Positions 20,586 to 32,551 of a DNA stretch of 64,000 bases are shown piece after piece. Position 1 is the first letter of the stretch. The number at the start of each line of letters is the position of its first letter. The DNA is from an uncultured Pelagibacteraceae bacterium (lineage in GTDB: Bacteria > Pseudomonadota > Alphaproteobacteria > Pelagibacterales > Pelagibacteraceae). The notes under the pieces are model-generated. The model was not told where the DNA came from. It saw nothing but the letters and a program-made list of their open reading frames with translations, and made no database searches. The DNA is taken from assembly GCA_902582155.1 (NCBI GenBank), contig CACHRI010000002.1:1-64000 (forward strand). The letters are read 5' to 3'. Both the position numbers and the translations under genes were made by a program.

Positions 20586-21983
20586 ATGAGTGATAAATTT
20601 GATTTAATAGTTATCGGAGGTGGTCCAGGAGGATATGTTTGTGCTATCAGAGCTTCTCAACTAGGACTTAAAACAGCTTGTATTGAAAGTAGAGGATCAC
20701 TAGGAGGGACCTGCCTTAATGTAGGATGCATTCCATCAAAAAGTTTACTGAATCTTTCTGAAAATTACCATAAAGCAAAAAAAAATTTTTTTGATCAAGG
20801 AATAGAAGTATCCAATATTAAGTTAAACATAGATAAGATGATGAAAAATAAAAATAAGTCCGTTCAAGTCTTAACCAAAGGTATTGAATTTTTATTTAAA
20901 AAAAATAAAGTTACTTATATCAAAGGAAAAGGAGTAATTTTTTCAAGCCAGAATGTTGTTGTGTACGACGAGGGTAAAAAAACATCTTATAACACTAAAA
21001 ATATTGTGATTGCTACCGGGTCGTTTCCGTCATCTCTCCCGGGCATAGAAATCAATGAAAAGAATATAATATCATCTACAGCAGCGCTATCTCTTAGCTC
21101 AGTGCCAAAATCTTTAGTAGTTATAGGCGGAGGATATATAGGGTTAGAAATGGGATCTGTGTGGAAAAGATTAGGGGCTGAAGTAACTGTGATAGAAAAT
21201 TTACCATTTATCACACCGGGAATGGATCGAGAAATATCCGAAGAATTTAAAAAAATTTTAATAAAACAAGGTATTAAGTTTCAATTAAATTCGAAAGTTT
21301 TATCAATTAAAGACACAGGGACACAGGTTCAGATTTCGTATCAAACAAATGAAAAAAAATTCAAAATATCTGCAGATAAGGCTTTGGTTGCAGTCGGAAG
21401 AAAACCTTACACTGAAGGTCTTAATTTAGGCAAAGTAGGCATCAAAAAAGATGAAAAAGGAAGAATTAAAGTTAACAAAAAGTTTCAAACAGATTTACAA
21501 AATATTTATGCAATAGGTGATGTTATAGATGGACCAATGTTAGCTCACAAAGCCGAGGAAGAAGGTATTGCAGTTGCAGAGTCTTTGGCTGGGCAGTCAG
21601 GACATGTAAACTATGATGTGATACCCGGAGTAATTTATACCTCACCCGAGGTTGCATACGTAGGTAAGACTGAAGAACAATTAAAAAGAGACTCTATTGA
21701 ATATAAAGTTGGGAAATTTCCTTTTTTAGCAAATTCAAGAGCTAAGGTTAATAATGAGACAGAGGGCTTTGTAAAAATTTTAGCTGATAAAAAATCTGAC
21801 CGTGTTTTGGGTGTTCATATTATCGGACCACATTGTGGAGACATGATTGCTGAAATGGCCTTAGCTATGGAATTTGGTGCAAGCGCTGAAGATATTGCTA
21901 GAACTTGCCATGCACACCCTACCCATACAGAGGCTATTAAAGAAGCTGCATTAGCTGTTGATAAACGACCAATTCATTTCTAA
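20586..21983 (+). CDS. lpdA: Dihydrolipoamide dehydrogenase E3
   Basis: LpdA reoxidises dihydrolipoyl groups with NAD+ through a redox disulfide. The FAD motif VIGGGPGGYVCAIRASQLG is at about residues 9-27, the disulfide cysteines are 43 and 48 in GGTCLNVGCIPSKS, and the NAD-binding segment is VVIGGGYIGLEMGSVW. The C-terminal catalytic His-Glu pair is in CHAHPTHTEAIKEAA. The 465-residue length is normal. No second lpd accompanies aceF-aceE at the right end of this window, so this E3 may serve both complexes, although that is an inference. Confidence 0.98.
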   Translation: MSDKFDLIVIGGGPGGYVCAIRASQLGLKTACIESRGSLGGTCLNVGCIPSKSLLNLSENYHKAKKNFFDQGIEVSNIKLNIDKMMKNKNKSVQVLTKGIEFLFKKNKVTYIKGKGVIFSSQNVVVYDEGKKTSYNTKNIVIATGSFPSSLPGIEINEKNIISSTAALSLSSVPKSLVVIGGGYIGLEMGSVWKRLGAEVTVIENLPFITPGMDREISEEFKKILIKQGIKFQLNSKVLSIKDTGTQVQISYQTNEKKFKISADKALVAVGRKPYTEGLNLGKVGIKKDEKGRIKVNKKFQTDLQNIYAIGDVIDGPMLAHKAEEEGIAVAESLAGQSGHVNYDVIPGVIYTSPEVAYVGKTEEQLKRDSIEYKVGKFPFLANSRAKVNNETEGFVKILADKKSDRVLGVHIIGPHCGDMIAEMALAMEFGASAEDIARTCHAHPTHTEAIKEAALAVDKRPIHF

Positions 21984-22011
21984 TTGTAAGAAAATTTAAT
22001 AAAATTAAACT

Positions 22012-23970
22012 ATGGAAGTTCCCGTTTTATTACCTAAAATATTTGATCATCCTTTTACTTATCTAAATAATTCAAACTTTACTAACAGTTTAAAGCAGGG
22101 CGATATCGTAATTGTTCCTTTTGGAAAAAAAAAGGAGATAGGAGTAGTATGGGACAAAGTTAATTCAACTAAAAAAAAAATTAAACTAAAAAAAATAGAA
22201 AGGAAAATAAAGAATTTAAACTTAAATACTAAGCTAATAAAATTTATAAACTGGTTCTCAGTTTACAATCTTGTACCAAAAGGGATGATTTTAAAAATGT
22301 GTTTAGGAAATTTAAAAAATTTCGAGAGAAAAAAAACTAATCTTTTAAAAACAAACTTAGAAACTACAAAATACAACCTCAACAAAGATCAAAAAAATGC
22401 TCTAGAAAATCTTGCAAAAATTAAAAATAAATTTAATGTCTCAGTTTTATTAGGTGTCACCGGTTCAGGAAAAACTTTAGTTTACTTTGAAAGAATTAAA
22501 AAGATTATAAAAGAAAATAAACAGGTTTTAATTTTAATTCCTGAGATATTCCTCACCACTCAATTCAAAAACAGATTTAAGTCTTTTTTTGGATACGAAC
22601 CCTCTATATGGCATTCAAAAATTACCAAAAAACAAAAGGAAGAAATATGGCTTTCAATTTTAAACAATGATACTAAAATAGTATTAGGTGCAAGATCTTC
22701 ATTATTTTTACCTTTTAAAAACTTAGGTTTAATAATTGTGGATGAAGAACATGACTCATCATATAAACAGGAAGAAACTGTTATTTATAATGCGAGGGAT
22801 ATGGCAATTTCAAGAGCTTCTATTGAAAACATACCAATACATCTTATAACCTCAATTCCTTCTTTAGAAACTTTTAATAATATAATTAAAAAAAAATATA
22901 CAAAAATAGAACTAAAAAAACGTTACGAAAATTATCCATTACCAAAAACAAGAGTTGTAAAAATTGATATTAAAAAAAATAATAAAAAATCAATTTCTAA
23001 TGAAACAATAGAAATTGTTAAAGAATATTTAGAAAAAAACAATCAAATACTTTTTTTCCTTAATAGAAGAGGTTATGCTCCATTTTTAATTTGTAAAACC
23101 TGTGGTTTTAGACATGTTTGTCCAAACTGTTCAGTATATTTAACTTACCATAAAATTTCAGAAAAATTAATTTGTCATCATTGTGGACACAAAGGTGAAA
23201 AAAAAAGACTTTGTACTGAAAAAAATAAAGATTGTGATTTTTATATGTATGGACCCGGTGTTGAAAAGGTTTTTGATGAACTAAAAGATATTTTTCCAGA
23301 TAAAGAAATAAGAATATTTTCTAGCGATTATTTAAATAAAAAAAAACAGGCTGAAAGCTTTATTAGTCAAATAAGCGAGAGAAAAATAGATATTCTAGTA
23401 GGCACTCAAATGATCTCTAAAGGCTACAATTTTCCAAAACTGAATTGCATCGTCGTTATTGATGCTGATTTTTCAGGGAAAGGATATGACCTCAGAACTA
23501 CTGAAAAAAATATACAGCTTTACAATCAGCTAAGTGGTAGAGCTGGAAGATTTAGCAATGATTCTATTATTATATATCAAACAATAAACCCAAATCATCA
23601 AGTTCTTAAAGATGTACTTGAAAACAACCCTGAAAAGTTTTTCTTAAATGAGTTAAAATTAAGAAAAGAAAATAATTTACCCCCGTTTTCTAGACTAATA
23701 TCATTAATTATTTCCTCCAATTCAAAAGAGTATAGTTACAAAGGTGCAATAGAAATAAAGAAAAAGATAGAACAATTAAATAATGTGCAAATACTAGGAC
23801 CTGTCGAGTCGCCAATTTTGAAGAAAAAAAAAAAATTTAGAACCAGATTATTAATAAGATCTAGTATTAAAAATATATGCCAAATTCAGCTAGCTAAAAT
23901 TTTGGGAAATCTCAAAATTTCGAGTAAAATTAAACTTACAGTTGATGTGGATCCAATAAATTTCACATAA
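22012..23970 (+). CDS. priA: Primosomal protein N' (replication restart helicase PriA)
   Basis: PriA recognises stalled replication forks and reloads the replisome. The 652-residue protein has the helicase Walker A loop LLGVTGSGKT near residue 147, the DEEH box (VDEEHDSSYKQ) near 243 and a zinc-binding insertion from about 362 with CKTCGFRHVCPNC, CHHCG and two further cysteines. Motifs LVGTQMISKGYNFP and QLSGRAGRF lie in the second helicase lobe. It is shorter than the roughly 730-residue enterobacterial protein, mainly in the N-terminal DNA-binding part. It follows lpdA by 28 bases on the same strand. Confidence 0.96.
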   Translation: MEVPVLLPKIFDHPFTYLNNSNFTNSLKQGDIVIVPFGKKKEIGVVWDKVNSTKKKIKLKKIERKIKNLNLNTKLIKFINWFSVYNLVPKGMILKMCLGNLKNFERKKTNLLKTNLETTKYNLNKDQKNALENLAKIKNKFNVSVLLGVTGSGKTLVYFERIKKIIKENKQVLILIPEIFLTTQFKNRFKSFFGYEPSIWHSKITKKQKEEIWLSILNNDTKIVLGARSSLFLPFKNLGLIIVDEEHDSSYKQEETVIYNARDMAISRASIENIPIHLITSIPSLETFNNIIKKKYTKIELKKRYENYPLPKTRVVKIDIKKNNKKSISNETIEIVKEYLEKNNQILFFLNRRGYAPFLICKTCGFRHVCPNCSVYLTYHKISEKLICHHCGHKGEKKRLCTEKNKDCDFYMYGPGVEKVFDELKDIFPDKEIRIFSSDYLNKKKQAESFISQISERKIDILVGTQMISKGYNFPKLNCIVVIDADFSGKGYDLRTTEKNIQLYNQLSGRAGRFSNDSIIIYQTINPNHQVLKDVLENNPEKFFLNELKLRKENNLPPFSRLISLIISSNSKEYSYKGAIEIKKKIEQLNNVQILGPVESPILKKKKKFRTRLLIRSSIKNICQIQLAKILGNLKISSKIKLTVDVDPINFT

Positions 23971-24051
23971 ATTTAATATATCATCTTGAAGGGGCTTATT
24001 AGCTGTGTTAGGACCTGATATTTCTTATATTATTCTTAAACAGGATTAAAA

Positions 24052-24609
24052 TTGAGCGGAGTAAAAACATTTTCAAATGAGACATCAGAGCGTTACGCTT
24101 TAGCTCTGTTTGAGCTTGCAAAAGAAAATTCAGAACTTGATAATATCGAAAAACAAGTATCTCTTCTTTTAAAAACTTGTGAAAAAAACGATATTTTTGC
24201 AAATTTTCTCAAAGATCCAACAAATCAACCCAAAGTACAAAAACAAGTTTTCACTGAGATATCAAAAATAATGAGTTTTAATAAAATTTTAATTAATTTT
24301 TTAAATTTAATAATAGAAAAAAGAAGAATTTATTTTTTAGATAGAATCTTAGATAAATTTATAAATTTAAGCTCAAAAAAAAGAGGTAAAATTGTTGCAG
24401 AGCTTATTTCATCTAAAAATCTTACTGATGCAGAAAGAGAAAAAATTAACTTAGAAATTTCTAAGTCTATTAAATCGAAAATAGACTTTACTTATAAAAC
24501 TGATAAAAGCTTAATTAGCGGTATTAAGCTACAACTTGGCAGTTTATTGATAGACACTTCGTTGAAAAACAAACTAAAAAAGCTAAAACATATAATGGTA
24601 AATAATTAA
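24052..24609 (+). CDS. atpH: ATP synthase F1 delta subunit
   Basis: The delta subunit joins the F1 head to the peripheral stalk. The sequence [15 protein letters not shown] near the N-terminus is typical, and the C-terminal part has [22 protein letters not shown], the conserved delta signature. The best start is TTG at 24052, preceded by AGGA at a suitable distance and by an in-frame stop shortly upstream; the next ATG would remove conserved residues. The preceding 81 bases have no coding sequence and may hold the operon promoter, though I find no convincing -35/-10 pair. F0 genes are not in the window. Confidence 0.94.
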   Translation: MSGVKTFSNETSERYALALFELAKENSELDNIEKQVSLLLKTCEKNDIFANFLKDPTNQPKVQKQVFTEISKIMSFNKILINFLNLIIEKRRIYFLDRILDKFINLSSKKRGKIVAELISSKNLTDAEREKINLEISKSIKSKIDFTYKTDKSLISGIKLQLGSLLIDTSLKNKLKKLKHIMVNN

Positions 24610-24610
24610 A

Positions 24611-26140
24611 ATGGAAATAAATCCCTCAGAAATTACAAAATTACTTAAAGAACAAATTAAAAATTTTGGTCAGAAAGCTGAAATTTCAGAAGTAGGCAAG
24701 GTGCTCACAGTTGGAGATGGTATTGCGAGAGTCTATGGTTTAGATAACGTACAAGCTGGAGAAATGGTAGAATTTAACGACGGATCAAAGGGTATGGCAC
24801 TAAATCTTGAAAGCGATAATGTAGGAGTAGTAATTTTTGGTGATGATAGAAAAATAAAAGAAGGCGATACAGTTAAACGAACAAATTCAATCGTAGATGT
24901 TCCAGTTGGTAAAGAATTATTAGGTAGAGTAGTAGATGGTCTAGGTGTGCCAATTGATGGAAAGGGAAATTTATCAACAAAGATACAAAGGAAAAGAGTT
25001 GAGGTAAAGGCTCCCGGTATTATTCCGCGTCAATCGGTTAATGAGCCGATGCAAACAGGTCTTAAAGCTATTGACACCTTAATACCAATTGGAAGAGGAC
25101 AAAGAGAACTTATTATTGGAGATAGACAAACAGGAAAAACTGCTGTTGCAGTTGACACAATAATAAATCAAAAAGCAATAAATGAGTCTAGCGATGAAAA
25201 GAAAAAACTTTATTGCGTATACGTGGCCATTGGTCAAAAAAGATCTACAGTAGCGCAAATTGTAAAAACCTTAGAGGATGCAGGTGCAATGAAATATACT
25301 ACAGTTGTTTCTGCAACAGCCTCTGACTCCGCGCCTTTACAATTTTTGGCTCCATATACTGGCTGCACGATAGGTGAGTTTTTTCGAGATAACGGCATGC
25401 ATGCATTAATAATTTATGATGATCTATCAAAACAGGCAGTTGCTTATAGACAAATGTCACTACTATTAAGAAGGCCACCAGGAAGAGAAGCATATCCTGG
25501 TGATGTATTTTATTTGCATAGCAGACTTTTAGAGAGAGCTGCAAAACTTAATGAAAAAAATGGAGGCGGATCTTTAACAGCTCTCCCAATTATTGAGACT
25601 CAAGCAGGTGACGTATCTGCTTATATTCCAACCAATGTTATTTCAATCACAGACGGACAGATATTTTTAGAAACTGAATTATTCAATCAGGGGATCAGGC
25701 CCGCTGTAAACGTGGGATTATCGGTTTCAAGGGTTGGATCTGCAGCTCAAACAAAAGCAATGAAAAAAGTAGCTGGGTCAATTAAATTAGAATTAGCTCA
25801 ATACCGTGAAATGGCCGCTTTTGCTCAATTTGGTTCTGATTTGGATGTTTCAACTCAAAAACTTTTGAACAGAGGATCTAAACTTACTGAATTGCTAAAA
25901 CAAAATCAGTATTCACCTTTAACTGTAGCAGAGCAAGTTATTTCTATATTTACCGGTGTAGGTGGATATCTTGATAATATTGAACTTAATAAAATCAAGA
26001 AATTTGAAGCAGATTTACTCGATAAAGTTAAAAACGAACAACCTGAGATTATTGATAATATAAATTCTACGGGAAAACTTGAAGATACCGAAAAGAATAA
26101 ATTAATTGAAATTATTGAGGGGTTGAAAAATAAGAAATAA
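24611..26140 (+). CDS. atpA: ATP synthase F1 alpha subunit
   Basis: The alpha subunit alternates with beta in the F1 hexamer and binds non-catalytic nucleotides. The 509 residues include [19 protein letters not shown] in the beta-barrel domain, the P-loop [13 protein letters not shown] near residue 170, [20 protein letters not shown] and the family signature [17 protein letters not shown]. It begins one base after the atpH stop and ends two bases before atpG, consistent with a single F1 transcript. Confidence 0.99.
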   Translation: MEINPSEITKLLKEQIKNFGQKAEISEVGKVLTVGDGIARVYGLDNVQAGEMVEFNDGSKGMALNLESDNVGVVIFGDDRKIKEGDTVKRTNSIVDVPVGKELLGRVVDGLGVPIDGKGNLSTKIQRKRVEVKAPGIIPRQSVNEPMQTGLKAIDTLIPIGRGQRELIIGDRQTGKTAVAVDTIINQKAINESSDEKKKLYCVYVAIGQKRSTVAQIVKTLEDAGAMKYTTVVSATASDSAPLQFLAPYTGCTIGEFFRDNGMHALIIYDDLSKQAVAYRQMSLLLRRPPGREAYPGDVFYLHSRLLERAAKLNEKNGGGSLTALPIIETQAGDVSAYIPTNVISITDGQIFLETELFNQGIRPAVNVGLSVSRVGSAAQTKAMKKVAGSIKLELAQYREMAAFAQFGSDLDVSTQKLLNRGSKLTELLKQNQYSPLTVAEQVISIFTGVGGYLDNIELNKIKKFEADLLDKVKNEQPEIIDNINSTGKLEDTEKNKLIEIIEGLKNKK

Positions 26141-26142
26141 AA

Positions 26143-28436
<2,294 letters not shown>

Positions 28437-28441
28437 ACTTA

Positions 28442-28822
28442 ATGTCACAAGCATTTAGCGTTGAAATAATTAGTCCAAAAGAAAAAATTTTTGAAGGTAA
28501 AGCCGAAGAAGTTATTTTACCTTGCTATGAGGGACAAGTGACAATTTTAGCTAATCATATACCTTTGATTACATTTCTAAGACCTGGTTTAATTGAAATT
28601 GAAAAAAATGATAAATTTTATACTGAGGAAGGAACTGTGGAGTTTTCGAACGATAAACTGATCATATTATCAGCTAGCATTTTAAAGTTAGGTGATATGA
28701 AGAGCGAAAAAGTAAGAGATATGATTGAACTTTCAAAAAAACAAATTTTAGATAATGAGATTTCAGATAAACAAAGATATTTACTTAATCATAAAATAGA
28801 TACCTTAAAACAAATTATTTAA
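28442..28822 (+). CDS. atpC: ATP synthase F1 epsilon subunit
   Basis: Epsilon links gamma to the c-ring and can inhibit ATP hydrolysis. The N-terminal beta-sandwich is recognisable from SVEIISPKEKIFEGKAEEV, LPCYEGQVTILANHIPLIT and LRPGLIEI. The C-terminal helical part is short, so the protein is 126 residues, near the lower end for the family. It ends the F1 gene set. Its 3' end overlaps the convergent rppH gene by eight bases, and no hairpin terminator is visible. Confidence 0.95.
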   Translation: MSQAFSVEIISPKEKIFEGKAEEVILPCYEGQVTILANHIPLITFLRPGLIEIEKNDKFYTEEGTVEFSNDKLIILSASILKLGDMKSEKVRDMIELSKKQILDNEISDKQRYLLNHKIDTLKQII

Positions 28823-29282
28823 CAAAATTATCAATCTCAATTTTTAATTTTTCATAAACTTTCTTCTTAAAATCTACAATAACTTCAGGTAATAAATTAT
28901 AATCAATCCATTTCCATTCGATAAATTCAGGGTTTTTTGTTTCTAAATTAATTTCATTATCGATGCCGGTAAATTTAACAATAAACCACTTTTGTTTTTG
29001 ACCCCTATACTTACCTTTCCAGATTATACCTAAAAGATTAGGAGGCAGTTCATAGTCAAGCCAATTATTGAGTTCTTTTAAAATCTTTATATTGACTATA
29101 CTAGTTTCCTCGGCCAACTCTCTTTTCATTGCTATTAACGGAGTCTCATTCTTATCAATACCACCTTGGGGCATCTGCCACCTATCGACTGGATTGTCTT
29201 TTCTTTTACCCACAAATACTTGGTTGTACTGATTAAGAACAATTATACCAACACCTTTTCTCATTGGTAATTTTTTACTCAT
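28815..29282 (-). CDS. rppH: RNA pyrophosphohydrolase (Nudix)
   Basis: RppH removes pyrophosphate from 5'-triphosphate mRNA ends, opening them to RNase decay. The Nudix box is GGIDKNETPLIAMKRELAEETSI at about residues 41-63, with the metal-binding Glu residues present. RKGVGIIVLNQYNQVFVGKR at the N-terminus and WQMPQGGI are the RppH-specific features. The 155-residue length is normal. It is the last gene of the minus-strand run and starts three bases after ctpA. Confidence 0.95.
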   Translation of the reverse strand: MSKKLPMRKGVGIIVLNQYNQVFVGKRKDNPVDRWQMPQGGIDKNETPLIAMKRELAEETSIVNIKILKELNNWLDYELPPNLLGIIWKGKYRGQKQKWFIVKFTGIDNEINLETKNPEFIEWKWIDYNLLPEVIVDFKKKVYEKLKIEIDNFVK

Positions 29283-29285
29283 TTT

Positions 29286-30428
29286 TTAAGACTGAAAAAG
29301 TTTAAGGGCATAATTTAATTGATTATCGTTTGAAGATCCTATCTTAAATTCATCTTCCTCCCTCACTAATATGTCGGGGGATACACCAACTTCTGAAATT
29401 GATTTGCCCGATGGTAAATAATATTTGGAAATTGTTAATCTAATACCACCGCCATTCCTTAAAGGGATAATAGATTGAACTGATCCTTTCCCGTATGAAT
29501 TTTCACCCAATATAATTGCTCTTTTATGATCTTTTAGCGCCCCAGCAAAAATTTCTGAAGCCGATGCAGACCCATTGTTAATCAAAACTATCACTGGTTT
29601 TCCTTTAACGCCATCACCTGATTTAGCAAAAAATTTTCTTGTTTCACTTATCTTTCTACCTTTTGTAGAAACTATTTCACCTGCATCTAAGAAAAAATCT
29701 GTTATACTTATTGCTTGCGTAAGTAGACCGCCAGGATTATTTCTCAAATCTATAATGTAACCAAGAAGTTTATTCTCTTTTTCGTATTTTTTTATTTCTT
29801 TTATAAACTGTTTATCACTATTTTCATTAAACGACTTTAATTTTACATATCCTATGTTTTTATTTTTACCCAAAATGTTTGCTTCAACAGATTTAACTTC
29901 TATAATTTCTCTTTTGACATTAAATTTGAGAGGTTTTCTCTCTCCTTTTCTTCTAATCGTTAATTCAATGCTTGAACCTACTGGACCACGCATTAATTTG
30001 ACAGCTTCCATGAGTGTTTTACCTTGGACTTGAATATCATTTATTCTTACGATGTAATCGCCTGCCTTTATTCCAGCTTTTTCAGCAGGAGTATCAGCAA
30101 TGGGAGATATGACTTTAACAACACCTGACTCCATACCAATCTCTATTCCCAGGCCGCCAAACTCACCTCTAGACTCTGTCTGCATGCTATCAAAAAGCTC
30201 GGGCGACATATAAGCTGAATAAGGATCTAATGATTGTAAAACCCCATTAATTGCTGAATCCATCACATCAGCCTGATCTATATCATCAACATATTCTTTT
30301 TTTATCTTTTCTAAAACTTCACCAAATAAATCTATTTTTTCATATAACTTTTCGCCAGTTTTTGATTGTACATCTGTTGAAAAAATAAATAAAAAAATAC
30401 ATATAAAACCTAAAAATTTTTTTCTCAT
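29286..30428 (-). CDS. ctpA: Carboxyl-terminal processing protease (S41 family)
   Basis: This periplasmic serine protease cleaves C-terminal segments of exported proteins. I place the start at ATG 30428 because it overlaps the rsfS stop (ATGA) and opens directly onto a signal peptide (RKKFLGFICIFLFIFSTDVQS); the frame is open to 30464 but that adds a basic stretch before the signal. A PDZ domain (about 80-160) has GFGLGIEIGMESG-like GGLGIEIG and AGIKAGDYIVRINDIQV. The S41 domain holds the catalytic Ser in NNGSASASEIFAGAL near 284 and Lys in GENSYGKGSVQ near 308. About 380 residues, typical for the family. Confidence 0.95.
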   Translation of the reverse strand: MRKKFLGFICIFLFIFSTDVQSKTGEKLYEKIDLFGEVLEKIKKEYVDDIDQADVMDSAINGVLQSLDPYSAYMSPELFDSMQTESRGEFGGLGIEIGMESGVVKVISPIADTPAEKAGIKAGDYIVRINDIQVQGKTLMEAVKLMRGPVGSSIELTIRRKGERKPLKFNVKREIIEVKSVEANILGKNKNIGYVKLKSFNENSDKQFIKEIKKYEKENKLLGYIIDLRNNPGGLLTQAISITDFFLDAGEIVSTKGRKISETRKFFAKSGDGVKGKPVIVLINNGSASASEIFAGALKDHKRAIILGENSYGKGSVQSIIPLRNGGGIRLTISKYYLPSGKSISEVGVSPDILVREEDEFKIGSSNDNQLNYALKLFQS

Positions 30429-30772
30429 ATTAGAGCTTTTTCTTTTGGAAGATTTTCTGACCACATTTTTTCCAAATCATAGAAAGATCTTTTTTCTGGA
30501 TGAAACAAGTGAACTATTATATCAATTGCATCCACTAGTTTCCAATCATTGCTTTCATATCCCTCAATTCTGCAATTATCAAAACCTAATTTTTTAAGTT
30601 CAATTACCAAATTTTCTGATAATGATTGCAGATGTCTTGATGAAGTTCCAGATGCAACAATCATATAATCAGCTATATGCGATTTTTTTTTCAAATCTAT
30701 TGTTACTATATTATTTGCCTTATTTTTATTAAGTGAATTTTCAATTATTTTTTTTATTCTTTTAACTTCCAT
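30425..30772 (-). CDS. rsfS: Ribosomal silencing factor RsfS
   Basis: RsfS (Iojap/YbeB) binds ribosomal protein L14 and blocks subunit joining when nutrients are short. The 115-residue protein has the family pattern DLKKKSHIADYMIVASGTSSRHLQSL and EGYESNDWKLVDAIDIIVHLF, ending with RSFYDLEKMW. It overlaps nadD by 11 bases, the neighbour with which it is classically paired, and overlaps the chosen ctpA start by four bases. Confidence 0.96.
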   Translation of the reverse strand: MEVKRIKKIIENSLNKNKANNIVTIDLKKKSHIADYMIVASGTSSRHLQSLSENLVIELKKLGFDNCRIEGYESNDWKLVDAIDIIVHLFHPEKRSFYDLEKMWSENLPKEKALI

Positions 30773-31301
30773 TAATAATTTTATTCCTTAAATGGGTTGA
30801 AGATATATTAATCTTCAGATTATTTATAAATATAATATTTTTTTTATTCAGAGTCTTCATTATAACAGATTTTTTTGCTTTTGTGTTAAATCCTTTTCTA
30901 GAAAAAACTATGATTTTACTGATTTTTAATAACTCTTTATAGTTTCGCCATTTATGAAAGTTTATAAGATTATCCGCTCCCATTATAAAAAAAATTCTGC
31001 ATTTGTTGATTTTTTTTAAATAATTTACAAGAGAAAAAGATGTTTTTGATTGTAACTTATGTTCATAATGTCTGAGGCAAATTTTTTGGTTACCTTGAAT
31101 CATCTTAAGACACATCTTTTTTCTCTTATTTAAAGTGAATAGGGGTTTTTTTTTAAAAGGATTTTTTTTTGTTATAGCCCAAATTATTTTTTCTAATTTA
31201 AATAATCTTAAACTTTTCCTACTTATGAATAAATGACCTTTATGGGGAGGGTCGAAACTTCCGCCAAGTATTCCAATATTTTTTAAATTATTTTTGGCCA
31301 T
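30762..31301 (-). CDS. nadD: Nicotinate-nucleotide adenylyltransferase
   Basis: NadD adenylylates nicotinate mononucleotide in NAD synthesis. The nucleotidyltransferase motif is GILGGSFDPPHKGHLFIS near the N-terminus, FIMGADNLINFHKWRNYKEL is the nicotinate-site region, and ISSTHLRNKI near the C-terminus is the ISSTxIR-type motif. At 179 residues it is slightly short. It lies between proA (eight-base gap) and rsfS (overlap). Confidence 0.94.
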   Translation of the reverse strand: MAKNNLKNIGILGGSFDPPHKGHLFISRKSLRLFKLEKIIWAITKKNPFKKKPLFTLNKRKKMCLKMIQGNQKICLRHYEHKLQSKTSFSLVNYLKKINKCRIFFIMGADNLINFHKWRNYKELLKISKIIVFSRKGFNTKAKKSVIMKTLNKKNIIFINNLKINISSTHLRNKIINGS

Positions 31302-31309
31302 ACATTATT

Positions 31310-32551
31310 TTATGGTCTAATAATTCCTTTACCCCGTACAATATATTTATATGACGTTAATTGGTTTAATCCGACAGGTCCTCTAGGTGGCAGTTTGTTT
31401 GTAGAAATACCTATTTCACCACCAAATCCAAACTCACCGCCATCAGCAAATTGTGTCGATACATTATGCATTGCTATTGAGCTATTTACACTGCTTAGAA
31501 AAAAATCTACATTTTTTTTATTATTTGAAATAATACAATCCGTATGCATCGTTCCATATTTGAGTATATGATTAACTGCTTCTTGTACATTTTTTACACT
31601 CTTAATTGATAACTTTGCATCTAAATATTCAGTTTTCCAATCTTTTTCCCTTGCTAATGGTAAATTATTGTTAAAAAATTTATTTATCTTTTTATCAACT
31701 AAAACCTTACATTCATTTTTTATTAAAGATTTAATTATCTCAACACCTTTTGTTTTTAAAACTTTTTCATTAATTAAAAGAGTTTCCAAAGCACCACATA
31801 TACTTGTTCTTCTCATTTTTGCATTTATTATAACTCTTAGAGCTTCATTTAAATTACTTTCTTTATCTAAGTATATATGGCAAAGGCCTTCTAAATGTCC
31901 AATTACGTGAATATTAGAATATTTCTGTACTTTTGACACTAATCCCTTGCCTCCTCTTGGCACTATTACATCCACAAAATTGCTCATTTTTGACAATAAA
32001 AAATCAACAACTCTTCTATTCCTGCTTTCTATGAATTGTAAAGAGTTTGGATCAATCCTATTTTTTTTTAAACATTTTCTAAATAAATTTGATAAAATCT
32101 TATTTGAGTAAAAAGCTTCACTTCCTCCCTTCAAAATCGCACAATTACTAGACTTTAGACATAATGCTGCTACGTCCGCGGTCACGTTTGGTCTACTTTC
32201 ATAGATAATACCAATTACTCCTATTGGTGTAGTTACTTTTTTTATTCTTAGTTTGTTTTTTCCTGTCCAACGCTCTAAAGTTTTACCAATCGGGTTAGGA
32301 AATTTTCTTATTTCTTTGATAGATTTAACTATTCCTTTTATTCTTTTATCGTCTAAAATTAGTCTATCTAAGATATTTTTTCTTTTTAAATTCTTTAAGT
32401 CTTTAGCGTTTTCTTTCATAATCTTTTTTTTGTTGGCAAGAATTAATTTTATATAATCCTCCAAAGTATCATTAATTTTTTTATGATTTACTTTTTTAAG
32501 ACTTTCAAAAGCAGTTTTTGATTTTTTACCGATTTCTATTATTTTTTTCAT
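31310..32551 (-). CDS. proA: Gamma-glutamyl phosphate reductase
   Basis: ProA reduces gamma-glutamyl phosphate to glutamate semialdehyde with NADPH, the second step of proline synthesis. Motifs are VTTPIGVIGIIYESRPNVTAD, CAILKGGSEAFYSNK, the catalytic Cys region RRTSICGALETLL and the C-terminal FGFGGEIGISTNKLPPRGPVGL. The 413-residue length is normal. It directly abuts proB, its upstream pathway partner, with which it probably exchanges the unstable acyl phosphate. Confidence 0.97.
   Translation of the reverse strand: MKKIIEIGKKSKTAFESLKKVNHKKINDTLEDYIKLILANKKKIMKENAKDLKNLKRKNILDRLILDDKRIKGIVKSIKEIRKFPNPIGKTLERWTGKNKLRIKKVTTPIGVIGIIYESRPNVTADVAALCLKSSNCAILKGGSEAFYSNKILSNLFRKCLKKNRIDPNSLQFIESRNRRVVDFLLSKMSNFVDVIVPRGGKGLVSKVQKYSNIHVIGHLEGLCHIYLDKESNLNEALRVIINAKMRRTSICGALETLLINEKVLKTKGVEIIKSLIKNECKVLVDKKINKFFNNNLPLAREKDWKTEYLDAKLSIKSVKNVQEAVNHILKYGTMHTDCIISNNKKNVDFFLSSVNSSIAMHNVSTQFADGGEFGFGGEIGISTNKLPPRGPVGLNQLTSYKYIVRGKGIIRP

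Noticed and set aside
30429-30464. Upstream start of ctpA at 30464
   Set aside because: It would put a basic 12-residue stretch before the signal peptide and overlap rsfS by 40 bases; ATG 30428 gives an ATGA overlap and a normal signal peptide.
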